Assembly: GCA_965371355.1 (NCBI GenBank)
Contig: CBDUYD010000174.1
Coordinates: forward strand, 1 to 6,035
Length of the DNA: 6,035 nucleotides
Direction: 5' to 3'
Source of the DNA: JASJHI01 sp965371355
Lineage (GTDB): Bacteria > Actinomycetota > Acidimicrobiia > Acidimicrobiales > Ilumatobacteraceae
Positions 1 through 5,883 of this stretch are shown piece after piece (within the stretch, counting starts at the first letter, position 1; every line of letters begins with the position of its first letter). A program made the position numbers and the translations under genes. The notes beneath the pieces were generated by a model. It made no database searches. It was given only the letters and a program-made list of their open reading frames with translations, and was not told the origin of the DNA.

Positions 1-257
1 AGCACCTGCATCTCGTGGGTGACCTCACCGATGTTGGTGACGTCGAACTCGATCGTCTCACCGGACACGATCTCGATGCCGGCCTCGGCGTCGAACCGGT
101 ACTCGGTCGCGGTGATCGCGATCGACCGGTCGGCCTCCCCGCCGGTTCCGTCTCCGTCACCGTTGTCGTCCCCGCCTCCGCAGCCGACCGCCAGTATCGC
201 GACGGCGGCGGCCGTGGCCAACAGGGTTGTCGGGGTCCGGTTTCGCCAACTGCTCAC
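1..257 (-). CDS. Cupredoxin-like lipoprotein, partial (3' end outside window)
   Basis: The visible part is 85 codons from a GTG start at 257. It opens with a lipoprotein signal peptide: a short n-region with Arg5 and Arg7, a hydrophobic stretch at residues 11-25, and a lipobox ending AVGC with Cys26 as the lipidated residue. A Gly/Asp-rich flexible linker follows (27-43). From about residue 45 there is a beta-rich sequence (ITATEYRFDAE, then ETIEFDVTNIGEVTHEMQV) typical of the plastocyanin/azurin-like fold. His81, after the N-x-G turn, sits where the first copper ligand is expected; the Cys-His-Met ligand loop would lie beyond the window. The protein is therefore probably exported and anchored to the outer face of the membrane, with a role in copper binding or electron transfer. 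The start codon overlaps the stop of the upstream gene (GTGA), and I see no good Shine-Dalgarno sequence, so translation is probably coupled to that gene. The lipoprotein call is solid; copper binding is inferred from the half domain. Confidence 0.75.
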   Translation of the reverse strand, partial: MSSWRNRTPTTLLATAAAVAILAVGCGGGDDNGDGDGTGGEADRSIAITATEYRFDAEAGIEIVSGETIEFDVTNIGEVTHEMQV

Positions 258-1864
258 AACGCCACGCCACCGTAGGCGATGCCGGTCAGGTGTGCCATCT
301 CGCGGTCGAACGTCGTGAGGTCGTCGGTGCAGAACTGGCCGAGGTCGGTGTGCCCGCAGGCTCTGGCGAGCACGGTCATCAGTTCGGTCGTCGCCTCGAA
401 GAAGCGCCGCAGGCGTTGTGCTGCGTCTTCGACGACGAGCCGGTCGCGCAGCTCGGGCCGCTGCGTGGCGATCCCGACGGGGCAGTTGTCGCTGTTGCAG
501 GCGCGCATCCCGATGCATCCGATCGCCTGCATCGCCGAGTTGGACACGGCGATCGCATCGGCGCCGAGCGCCAGCGCCTTGGCGAAGTCGGTGTGCGTGC
601 GTAACCCGCCGGTGACGATCAGCGTCACGTCGGGGCGTCCGCGGGCGTCGAGGTGGCGGCGGGCGCGGGCCAGCGCTGGGATGGTGGGGACCGAGATGTG
701 GTCGCGGAAGAGGGCCGGAGCTGCACCGGTTCCGCCGCCGCGGCCATCGAGGATGATGTAGTCGACGCCGATCCGGAGTGCCGCGTCGATGTCGTCCTCG
801 ATGTGCTGGGCCGACAGCTTGACCCCGATCGGGATGCCGTCGGACACCTCCCGCACCTGATCGGCGAGCTCGCGGAAATCGTCGTCGCATCCGAGGTCGG
901 CGAACGTCGATGGCGAGATCGCATCGGTTCCCTCCGGCAGGCCGCGAACGGCGGCGATCTTGGCCGTCACCTTGTTTCCGGGGAGGTGCCCGCCCGTACC
1001 GGTCTTCGCGCCCTGGCCCAGCTTGAAGTGGAATGCCTGCACGTCGCGCACCTTGTCGAGCGACCAGCCGAACCGTCCGGAGGCCAGCTCGTAGAAGTAG
1101 CGCCGGTTCTCCGCGTGCTCCTCGGGCAACATGCCGCCCTCACCCGAACAGATGCCCGTCCCCGCGAGTTCGGCGCCCCGGGCGAGCGACACCTTGGCCT
1201 CTTCCGAGAGCGCCCCGAAGCTCATGTCGGAGACGAACATCGGGATCTCGAGCCGGAGCGGCCGACCCGCGTTTGGGCCGATGACGACCTGCGTGCTCAC
1301 GTCGACCTCGTCGAGCTGCGGCGTGCGCGCGAGCTGCGCGGTGACGAACTGGATGTCGTCCCACCGGGGCAACTCGTCGCGCGGCACACCCATCGCCGTC
1401 ACCGGGCCGTGGTGCCCGAGATAGTCGAGGCCCTCGTTCGCCAACCGCCGGATCAAGCCGACGTGGGGCTCGTCGGGGGTGCCGTGCGGATCCTGGTAGG
1501 CGCCCTGGTAGGCGGTGCGGTCGAACGGTTGGGGATGCTCCTTCTCCCAGGCGAGGAGTTCCTCCTCGTCGATCATCAGCGAGTCGCCCTCGAGCCACGA
1601 CGAGAACTTGTGCAGCCGTTCGTCGTTGGAGTAACTGCTCACACCGGTCTGGAAGACGTAGTCCCAGCCGTGGACCCCACAGATCAGATTGCCGCCCGAG
1701 ATGTGACCGTCGGCCATGTGGGCGCCGCGGTGCAGGCACCGCCCGTAGAGCACCGAGTGATTGTCGTCGAAACGGACGATCACCAGGTCGACGTTGCCGA
1801 CGAGCACGCCGACGGGGGAACGGTCGGGGATGTCCGCCCATATGGCGATCTCGCGTGCTCGCAT
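254..1864 (-). CDS. Rieske-fused FMN-binding glutamate synthase domain protein
   Basis: This 536-residue protein has two redox parts. Residues 1-100 form a Rieske [2Fe-2S] domain with C43-x-H45 and C62-x2-H65, 16 residues apart. The second box, CGVHGWDY, resembles NirD and ring-hydroxylase ferredoxins. Residues about 135-510 match the synthase (alpha/beta-barrel, FMN) domain of glutamate synthase. Visible motifs are SDMSFGALSEEAK (212-224), KLGQGAKTGTGGHLPG (281-296), the glycine loop DGRGGGTGAAP (373-383), and C450-x5-C456-x4-C461 followed by PVGIATQ, which matches the [3Fe-4S] site of GltB. The glutaminase domain of full GltB and a GltD-type reductase are absent. It may make glutamate from 2-oxoglutarate and free ammonia, or act on another substrate as in N-methylglutamate-synthase-type relatives; the Rieske domain would be the electron entry. 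No signal peptide is present, so it is probably cytosolic. The start is fixed by ATG with a GGAGGA box 6 bases upstream. It overlaps the next gene by 4 bases. Confidence 0.92.
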   Translation of the reverse strand: MRAREIAIWADIPDRSPVGVLVGNVDLVIVRFDDNHSVLYGRCLHRGAHMADGHISGGNLICGVHGWDYVFQTGVSSYSNDERLHKFSSWLEGDSLMIDEEELLAWEKEHPQPFDRTAYQGAYQDPHGTPDEPHVGLIRRLANEGLDYLGHHGPVTAMGVPRDELPRWDDIQFVTAQLARTPQLDEVDVSTQVVIGPNAGRPLRLEIPMFVSDMSFGALSEEAKVSLARGAELAGTGICSGEGGMLPEEHAENRRYFYELASGRFGWSLDKVRDVQAFHFKLGQGAKTGTGGHLPGNKVTAKIAAVRGLPEGTDAISPSTFADLGCDDDFRELADQVREVSDGIPIGVKLSAQHIEDDIDAALRIGVDYIILDGRGGGTGAAPALFRDHISVPTIPALARARRHLDARGRPDVTLIVTGGLRTHTDFAKALALGADAIAVSNSAMQAIGCIGMRACNSDNCPVGIATQRPELRDRLVVEDAAQRLRRFFEATTELMTVLARACGHTDLGQFCTDDLTTFDREMAHLTGIAYGGVAL

Positions 1865-1870
1865 TCGAGT

Positions 1871-1876
1871 TCCTCC
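1871..1876 (-). promoter_or_regulatory. Shine-Dalgarno box of the Rieske-glutamate synthase gene
   Basis: Read on the minus strand this is GGAGGA, 6 bases before the ATG at 1864. It is a near-perfect ribosome-binding site and it decides the start of the 536-residue protein. Confidence 0.85.
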
Positions 1877-1897
1877 GTCGTTCTGCGCCCGTGAGCG

Positions 1898-1903
1898 ACA
1901 CTA
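1898..1903 (-). promoter_or_regulatory. Candidate -10 element for the Rieske-glutamate synthase gene
   Basis: On the minus strand the hexamer is TAGTGT (TANNNT type). It would give a transcription start near 1891 and a leader of about 27 bases containing the Shine-Dalgarno box. I see no good -35; the space it would occupy is covered by the direct repeats at 1911-1946. This is a weak, motif-only call. Confidence 0.3.
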
Positions 1904-1910
1904 TCCATGT

Positions 1911-1946
1911 CGATCCGAAGACTGGCCGTGGCGATCGGAAGACTGG
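1911..1946. repeat. Two 15-base direct repeats 21 bp apart in the divergent control region
   Basis: CGATCCGAAGACTGG (1911-1925) and CGATCGGAAGACTGG (1932-1946) differ at one base of 15. Their spacing is 21 bp, two helical turns, so both copies would face the same side of DNA. The six bases before each copy also partly agree (CCATGT and CCGTGG). A degenerate third register (about 8 of 15) follows at 1953-1967. The pair lies between the start codons of two divergent genes, upstream of both candidate -10 elements. This placement fits an operator or activator site, but could also be a chance tandem duplication. No regulator gene lies beside it. Confidence 0.6.
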
Positions 1947-1963
1947 TTCGGGCCATCGCGGGC

Positions 1964-1969
1964 TAGCGT
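1964..1969 (+). promoter_or_regulatory. Candidate -10 element of a leaderless promoter for the YeaQ-like gene
   Basis: TAGCGT ends 6 bases before the GTG start at 1976. No Shine-Dalgarno sequence precedes that GTG. With normal spacing, transcription would start at or next to the GTG itself, as in the leaderless mRNAs common in actinobacteria. The -35 position (about 1941-1946) falls inside the second direct repeat, so a protein bound there would affect this promoter directly. Motif-only inference. Confidence 0.35.
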
Positions 1970-1975
1970 GCTGCC

Positions 1976-2278
1976 GTGCTGATCTTGGCGATAATCGTAT
2001 TGGGTATGGGTCTGGGCGCTGTCGCCCAGTGGATCCTCGGCCGTCGGGGCTCCGGTAGGACCGATTGGACGATGGCGTTCTTCGCCGGGTTGGGCGGCTC
2101 CTTCGTCGGTGGTCTGATCTTCAGCCTGATCGCCGGCGACGGCCTCGCACTCCGGCCGAGCGGCATCATCGGCTCGCTGCTCGGTGCGATCATCGTCACC
2201 GCGATCTGGCAGGAGATCCGTCGCCGCCGGCACCACGCCGAGCGCGAGGCCGAGAAGGCCCCGTACAAGCGCCACTGA
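1976..2278 (+). CDS. GlsB/YeaQ/YmgE family small membrane protein
   Basis: This 100-residue protein has three hydrophobic, glycine-rich helices: residues 2-21, about 32-53 (AFFAGLGGSFVGGLIFSLIA) and 62-80 (GIIGSLLGAIIVTAIW). A strongly basic tail follows (RRRRHH...PYKRH). Length, three-helix layout and the two Gly-rich GxxxG-like segments match the transglycosylase-associated protein family (Pfam Transgly_assoc; E. coli YeaQ and YmgE). These are inner-membrane proteins of unclear biochemical role, often induced by stress. Positive charges after helices 1 and 3 suggest that the loop after helix 1 and the C-terminus lie in the cytoplasm. The GTG start is the only sensible in-frame one; it lacks a Shine-Dalgarno box, so the mRNA may be leaderless. 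The gene diverges from the Rieske-glutamate synthase gene and converges on the serine-repeat gene, with only 33 bp between their stops. Confidence 0.9.
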   Translation: MLILAIIVLGMGLGAVAQWILGRRGSGRTDWTMAFFAGLGGSFVGGLIFSLIAGDGLALRPSGIIGSLLGAIIVTAIWQEIRRRRHHAEREAEKAPYKRH

Positions 2279-2311
2279 ACGGCCACCCGCGCGATCGGTC
2301 GCTCTTCGTCG

Positions 2312-2665
2312 TCAGCGGATCAGCCGCCGGGCGAGCAGTGTTGCCGCACCGGCGACACAGCCGACGGCGGTCGCCATCGCGACGATCGTGGTGACCTCGG
2401 GGGTCGTCGCCCGGCGATCGTTCCATCCGAGGATGAACCCGCTGCTGCGGTACGACAGGATCGAGCCGCTCGAACCGACCGACACGAGTGATCCGGCCGA
2501 GCCGAGCGACAGCACGCTGCCGGCCGAGCCGATAGAGAGGGTCGAGCCGGCCGACCCGATCGAGCAGATCGACCCCGCCGATGCGATCGAGGAGATCGAG
2601 GCGAACGAGTTCACCGAGCGGATCGAACAAGTCGACGCGACCGATTCGATCGACAGGTAGCTCAT
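2312..2665 (-). CDS. Serine-triplet-repeat protein with C-terminal membrane helix
   Basis: I cannot give this 117-residue protein a known function. Residues 2-74 carry a serine at every third position, 25 in a row without a break (Ser2, 5, 8 ... 74). The other two places in each triplet are mostly Ile, Val, Leu, Ala or Gly. From residue 29 the triplets settle into a nine-residue unit, SAG-S[ITVL]x-S[ILV]G, repeated five times. Such strict periodicity suggests a solenoid or beta-helix-like rod, or a small-residue assembly surface. After a turn with Trp81 and DRR (83-85), residues 91-112 form one hydrophobic helix ending in RRLIR, so the protein is probably tail-anchored. Serine codons vary (TCG, TCT, TCA, AGC), which argues that the protein pattern is selected. 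The ATG at 2665 lies 28 bases after the peroxidase stop, with only a weak Shine-Dalgarno. It is the last gene of the operon. Confidence 0.8.
   Translation of the reverse strand: MSYLSIESVASTCSIRSVNSFASISSIASAGSICSIGSAGSTLSIGSAGSVLSLGSAGSLVSVGSSGSILSYRSSGFILGWNDRRATTPEVTTIVAMATAVGCVAGAATLLARRLIR
2447..2581 (-). repeat. Five tandem nine-codon repeats in the serine-triplet gene
   Basis: Residues 29-73 are five 27-base units encoding SAGSICSIG, SAGSTLSIG, SAGSVLSLG, SAGSLVSVG and SSGSILSYR. The units agree better in protein than in DNA, because synonymous serine and glycine codons differ between copies. This suggests old duplications kept by selection on the protein, rather than a recent slippage array. 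Confidence 0.8.
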
Positions 2666-2693
2666 CGGCCGGCCCGGGTCTGGGTCGTTGTCA

Positions 2694-4820
2694 TCACCGT
2701 CGTAGCCGAGCCCGCATCGCGCGACCGGCCTGACCACACGGGTACACGACCTGACGGGCCGCATTGAGCACGCCGACCGGCGAGATCCCGCCCGCGTCGT
2801 TGGCGACCGTGAACGTCAGCGCCTCGGCCTCGGCCATCGGCAGTGCCGCACCGAGGGTGAGCCGGGCGACCCGTTCGCCCGTATCGCCCGGGGCCGCGGC
2901 CTCGATGTCGAACGCCAGACCGGCCGCCTCGCCGCCATGGATCGTCGCGTCGTCGGGCATCGGCTGGGCCGGTCTCGCCCGCACGACGAGATCACCGTTC
3001 GGGGCCCTGACGCGAAGCGTGCTCGACAACAGCGGCCCGTAGCCGATCGTCGTGTCGGTGCGGTCACGACCACCGGAGCCGTCCTTCACCGAGGCGAGCA
3101 GCAGATCCTGTGACCGATCGGTGCCATCATCCGCCCCCACCGCCGGGATGCGGATCGCGAGCCCGTGAACGTCGGGCTTCGAGAGCGGTCGACCGTAGCC
3201 GCGCGACAGGCGGGCGGCTACGGGAATCGAGGCATTCGTCGCGAGGATCGTGCCCTCGACGAGCGCTGAGTCCGACCCGTCGACCGCCAGCTCGGCTTCG
3301 AATGCGGCACCCTTGGTGTGCACCGCGCGGCCACCTCTGGCGAACGAGATCAGCCACGCGACAGGGGCGAGCGCGACGCCGAGGACCGTGCCGGCGGCAT
3401 GGCGGATCGAGCGGGTCGACCCACGTCGGCGCGGCGCGGCCGTACCGCCCCAGGAGCCGGACGCGAGTCGCCCGAGTGAGTCGATCGAAGGCGCCCAGAG
3501 GTACTCGCCGCCCTTGGTGACGACCAGTTCGACGAGCGGGTGCACGAACGCCGGTTGCTCGCCGGGGATCGCGAACTTGTGGTCGCCGGGGGCGCGGCCG
3601 ATGAATGGGTCGCGGTCGTGGCCCACATTGACGGCATCGCCGTCGTTGCACCAGTCGGCCTGGATGAACTCGAACTGGCGCTCGATGTCGGCCATGTAGG
3701 CGACGAAGAAGATGCCCCGGTCGACGTCGTCGTCGTCGATCACCCCCGCGGCGAGCGCTGGACCGTACGTCATGCCGCGACGGATGATCCGTTGCCGGGC
3801 GGACAGCGCGTCGCCGAAGCCGAGACCCGACCGGGGATTGGTGCGACGGATGTGCGCGCCGAGCGGGCACCTGAGGCCGTCGGGATCGTCGACGTAGTCG
3901 AAATCGTTGACCCGGTCCGGATCTGCGGCGATCTCGGGGTCGGGCTCGTCGGGGGTCAGCGCGAGCGGCGAGGCGTCGGGCCACCGGCCGACCAGCTTCG
4001 CCCGCAGAAGCATCTCGTCGATTTCGAGGGCGATCGCCTGTTCGGCGATCCAGCGTCGGAACGTCGGCACGTCCTCGTGCAGCTTCCTCCACACCTTGTA
4101 GGTCCCGCCCTTGCCGAACGGATCGCTCGGCCCCGGGGACGGATAGCCGTCGGCGTCGACGTGCCCGTGGAACATCTCGCCGACCGGTACCCCGTGCCAG
4201 TGGTGGAACGTTCCCAGTCCGCCCTCGCCGCGGACCGGGTCGCCCGTACCGGTGAGCGCCGGTTGACCGACGCCGTCGGTGTACCCGAAATGCTCCTTGC
4301 GGTCGGGCAGACGCCGTCCGCGCTGATCGCAGACGATCGTGGCACCGTGCCGCTTCAGCGATGCGGTGAGTTCGGCGACCGCGGCTCCACATGCGTCGTC
4401 GCCGACCGCGTTGATCGTGAACAGGATGTGGGCTTCGCCGGAACCGAGACCGTCGTCCCACGCGGTGGGGTCGGATGCCCCGGTGTCGCCGAGCATCTCG
4501 GCCCGGGCCGCCATCCCCTCGCGGAATGCCTGCGGGAACGAGTCGAGGATCGCCGTCGGCACGCCGATCGCGGCGAGTCCGGGATGGGTGATGGCGACGT
4601 TCAGGGTCGACGCCGGCTTCTCGGCCCAATGGGCGCCGCTGGTGATCGTCGGTAGGGCAGCGGCGAGGATCGCGCGGCCCGAAGCGGGGTCGGCGACGTT
4701 TACGAAGAGGTGCGCCGAGACGAGCAGTCCGTACGGCTTGAGGATGTCGCCCTGCACGGTGGCCGGGTCGAGCGGCCGGGAGCGGTTCTTGCCGAACGGC
4801 CAGCGAAGCTCGCGGATCAT
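2694..4820 (-). CDS. DyP-type peroxidase fused to a catalase-like domain
   Basis: This 708-residue protein has two haem-enzyme folds. Residues 15-455 are a dye-decolorising (DyP) peroxidase: G179-Y-T-D182-G183 is the family GxxDG motif with the catalytic Asp, His323 (PLGAHIRR) is the proximal haem ligand, and RIIRRG (344-349) supplies the distal arginine region. The Asp-His distance of 141 fits the longer C/D-type DyPs. After an arginine-rich linker (463-473) and a hydrophobic stretch (478-494) comes a catalase-like part. R498-A-V-H501-T-K-G-A matches the distal-His motif RVVHAKGA, ARLS (536-539) matches VRFS, and D550-V-H-G-L-A-I matches DPRGFAV. R689-Q-V-V-Y693-P matches the proximal RxxxYP. 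The catalytic Asn of catalases is not found at its place, and the domain is short (about 230 residues). No signal peptide is present. The ATG overlaps the upstream stop (ATGA). Likely role: peroxide-dependent oxidation or peroxide removal; substrate unknown. Confidence 0.9.
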   Translation of the reverse strand: MIRELRWPFGKNRSRPLDPATVQGDILKPYGLLVSAHLFVNVADPASGRAILAAALPTITSGAHWAEKPASTLNVAITHPGLAAIGVPTAILDSFPQAFREGMAARAEMLGDTGASDPTAWDDGLGSGEAHILFTINAVGDDACGAAVAELTASLKRHGATIVCDQRGRRLPDRKEHFGYTDGVGQPALTGTGDPVRGEGGLGTFHHWHGVPVGEMFHGHVDADGYPSPGPSDPFGKGGTYKVWRKLHEDVPTFRRWIAEQAIALEIDEMLLRAKLVGRWPDASPLALTPDEPDPEIAADPDRVNDFDYVDDPDGLRCPLGAHIRRTNPRSGLGFGDALSARQRIIRRGMTYGPALAAGVIDDDDVDRGIFFVAYMADIERQFEFIQADWCNDGDAVNVGHDRDPFIGRAPGDHKFAIPGEQPAFVHPLVELVVTKGGEYLWAPSIDSLGRLASGSWGGTAAPRRRGSTRSIRHAAGTVLGVALAPVAWLISFARGGRAVHTKGAAFEAELAVDGSDSALVEGTILATNASIPVAARLSRGYGRPLSKPDVHGLAIRIPAVGADDGTDRSQDLLLASVKDGSGGRDRTDTTIGYGPLLSSTLRVRAPNGDLVVRARPAQPMPDDATIHGGEAAGLAFDIEAAAPGDTGERVARLTLGAALPMAEAEALTFTVANDAGGISPVGVLNAARQVVYPCGQAGRAMRARLRR

Positions 4821-5329
4821 GAGGAGAACTCCTCTCGGTATGCGGTGAGTAGTGCGTCGCGGTCGAGTCCCTGCGTGCGCACCGCGAGGGCGGCGACCCT
4901 CCGCCGTATGTCGAGCGCCTCGCGGATCGTGTCGACCGGGGCATCCCATGTGGCGAAGTCGAGGCTGGAGTGTGTCCGGTGGGCGAGCAGGTAGGCGACC
5001 TGTCGGTCGGCGTCGTCGGGCCAGTCGGGGCAGTGCGACCAGATGTCGCCGGCGAGGGGACCGAGCACTCGCACGAGATCGTGGAGCCACTCGGTGGGAT
5101 CGCGATCGATCACTGCAGAACACATCAGCAGCGGTGCGTCGAGGCCGCCCGCCCGCAGCGGTGCCGATGGTGCGGCATCGGTGTTGACGACGACCCACCT
5201 TCCGTTGTGCGTGCCGCGAACGGAGGCGAACGGGCTCTCCGAGTGGGGGGCGATGCCGGCCAGGACCGCCCGCAGCGGTTCCTCGTGGCCGTCGAGGATG
5301 GCGGTCAGCATGCCGAGTTGGGTGGTCAT
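4817..5329 (-). CDS. Uncharacterised 170-residue protein, probable alpha+beta partner of the DyP peroxidase
   Basis: I do not recognise a named family. Segments alternate as strand and helix: a strand at 33-49 with GTH41NGRWVVV, a strand at 65-75, a helix at 78-97 ending in IWSHC (96-100), a strand at 111-118, and a basic helix at 132-151 (IREALDIRRRVAAL). This order suits a ferredoxin-like alpha+beta unit, the fold also found in DyP peroxidases, though no GxxDG haem motif is present. The same landmarks occur with nearly the same spacing in the neighbouring 184-residue protein, so the two may be paralogues. The start overlaps the previous stop by one base (TGATG), with only a weak AAGG upstream. 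The stop overlaps the peroxidase start by four bases. Such tight packing suggests equal-ratio synthesis and perhaps a complex. No signal peptide or membrane segment is visible. Confidence 0.88.
   Translation of the reverse strand: MTTQLGMLTAILDGHEEPLRAVLAGIAPHSESPFASVRGTHNGRWVVVNTDAAPSAPLRAGGLDAPLLMCSAVIDRDPTEWLHDLVRVLGPLAGDIWSHCPDWPDDADRQVAYLLAHRTHSSLDFATWDAPVDTIREALDIRRRVAALAVRTQGLDRDALLTAYREEFSS
4821..4834 (-). promoter_or_regulatory. Shine-Dalgarno inside an inverted repeat before the peroxidase start
   Basis: On the mRNA strand this reads GAGGAGTTCTCCTC directly before the ATG at 4820. GAGGAG is the ribosome-binding site, 8 bases from the start, and CTCCTC is its exact complement two bases on. 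A 5-bp stem with a 4-base loop could hide the site. The sequence also encodes the last residues (EEFSS) of the upstream gene, so ribosomes finishing that gene would open the stem. This fits translational coupling. It could be a coincidence of the EEFSS codons. Confidence 0.5.
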
Positions 5330-5883
5330 CAGAGGTCGCGCTGCACCTTGGAGAGGAGCGCCCGCCACTTGCGCTCGAATGACGCCGATCGGATCTTGCC
5401 ATCCGGGGAGGGCAGCTTCTCGAACGCCTCCCGCACGCGCAGCGCACGTCCGACGTCGCGGGTCGTGGCCTCGGGATATGCCGACCAGTAGTGGCCGATC
5501 GGGTAGGCGTTGTCGACCGTCCACTGATGGAACGGCCCGGGCGGGAACATGTCGGGGAAGCGGTGGGTCGGCGTCCACGCCGCACGCATCCGCCACGGGA
5601 TGATCCTGGCGAACGTGTCCATGTAGCGCACGACGTCGCCGTCGTAGTTGCTCTCGAACCAGAGCACTGGCCGGGGCAGGCGCGATGCACCGCCGTCGGG
5701 ATCGGGAACGGACTTGAGCGACACCCAATGACAGAAGTGGATGAACTGCTGCCTTCTCATCGGTGCGGTGACGAATCCGACATGTCGTGCGCAGAAGAAC
5801 AGCAGGCGGTACCAGGTGGCCCCGAACGGTCTCATCCGGACGACGATCGAGACCGCGGTCGCCTGTCCGTCGCTGTCGCTCAT
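5329..5883 (-). CDS. Uncharacterised 184-residue protein of the peroxidase operon
   Basis: Function unknown. The sequence is aromatic-rich. An N-terminal strand (10-18, AVSIVVRMR) leads to a cysteine/histidine-bearing region (C31, H34) and to F47-IHFCHW-V54, where H49, C51 and H52 are potential metal or haem ligands. A strand and helix follow, LWFESNYDGDVVRYMDTF (74-91), ending at W103, then HYWSAYPEATTRDV (131-144) and a basic helix ALRVREAF (147-154). The plan matches the 170-residue neighbour. From memory, the pattern HW-V ... L-F-x-S-N-Y-D-G ... Y-x-A-Y-P resembles peroxidase-associated hypothetical proteins, but I cannot name one. The ATG at 5883 has a strong GAGGAG box (5890-5895) 6 bases upstream, which fixes the start. 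The stop overlaps the next start by one base (TGATG). No export signal is evident. Confidence 0.88.
   Translation of the reverse strand: MSDSDGQATAVSIVVRMRPFGATWYRLLFFCARHVGFVTAPMRRQQFIHFCHWVSLKSVPDPDGGASRLPRPVLWFESNYDGDVVRYMDTFARIIPWRMRAAWTPTHRFPDMFPPGPFHQWTVDNAYPIGHYWSAYPEATTRDVGRALRVREAFEKLPSPDGKIRSASFERKWRALLSKVQRDL

Noticed and set aside
653..1894. 413-codon open frame on the plus strand opposite the Rieske-glutamate synthase gene
   Set aside because: It is antisense to a clearly conserved protein with intact cofactor motifs. Its translation has no recognisable domain. Long antisense frames are usual in GC-rich coding DNA.
2279..2311. Possible terminator between the convergent genes (GCGA-TCGG-TCGC)
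   Set aside because: The stem is only 4 bp and no T-run follows on either strand, so it cannot be told from chance.
2447..2581. LSIGSAGS units resemble the L-x-[IV]-G-S-L core of encapsulin cargo-loading peptides
   Set aside because: Cargo peptides are short C-terminal tags on the cargo enzyme. Here the motif is an internal repeat in a membrane protein, the peroxidase ends in a basic tail without it, and no encapsulin gene is in the window.
2184..2660. Plus-strand frame with a proline/acid repeat (EPADPIEQIDPADAIEEIE-like)
   Set aside because: It is the exact antisense of the serine-triplet array, so its period is inherited. Its first part overlaps the YeaQ-like gene out of frame. The minus-strand reading has a clean start, a membrane helix and operon position, although third-base composition alone does not decide.
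3540..4655. 371-codon plus-strand open frame opposite the peroxidase gene
   Set aside because: It is a shadow of the DyP reading frame, whose catalytic motifs are on the minus strand.
3127..4944. 605-codon arginine-rich frame on the minus strand
   Set aside because: It is an out-of-frame shadow of the peroxidase gene, with low-complexity Arg/Pro/Ser composition.
4821..5690. 290-codon upstream extension of the peroxidase frame
   Set aside because: The extension is arginine-rich with no domain and overlaps the two small genes in another frame. The ATG at 4820 has a Shine-Dalgarno and an ATGA overlap, and starts right before the DyP domain.
5330..5728. N-terminal extension of the 170-residue gene up to 5728
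   Set aside because: It lies out of frame over the 184-residue gene. The ATG at 5329 overlaps that gene's stop (TGATG), and the protein pattern begins there.
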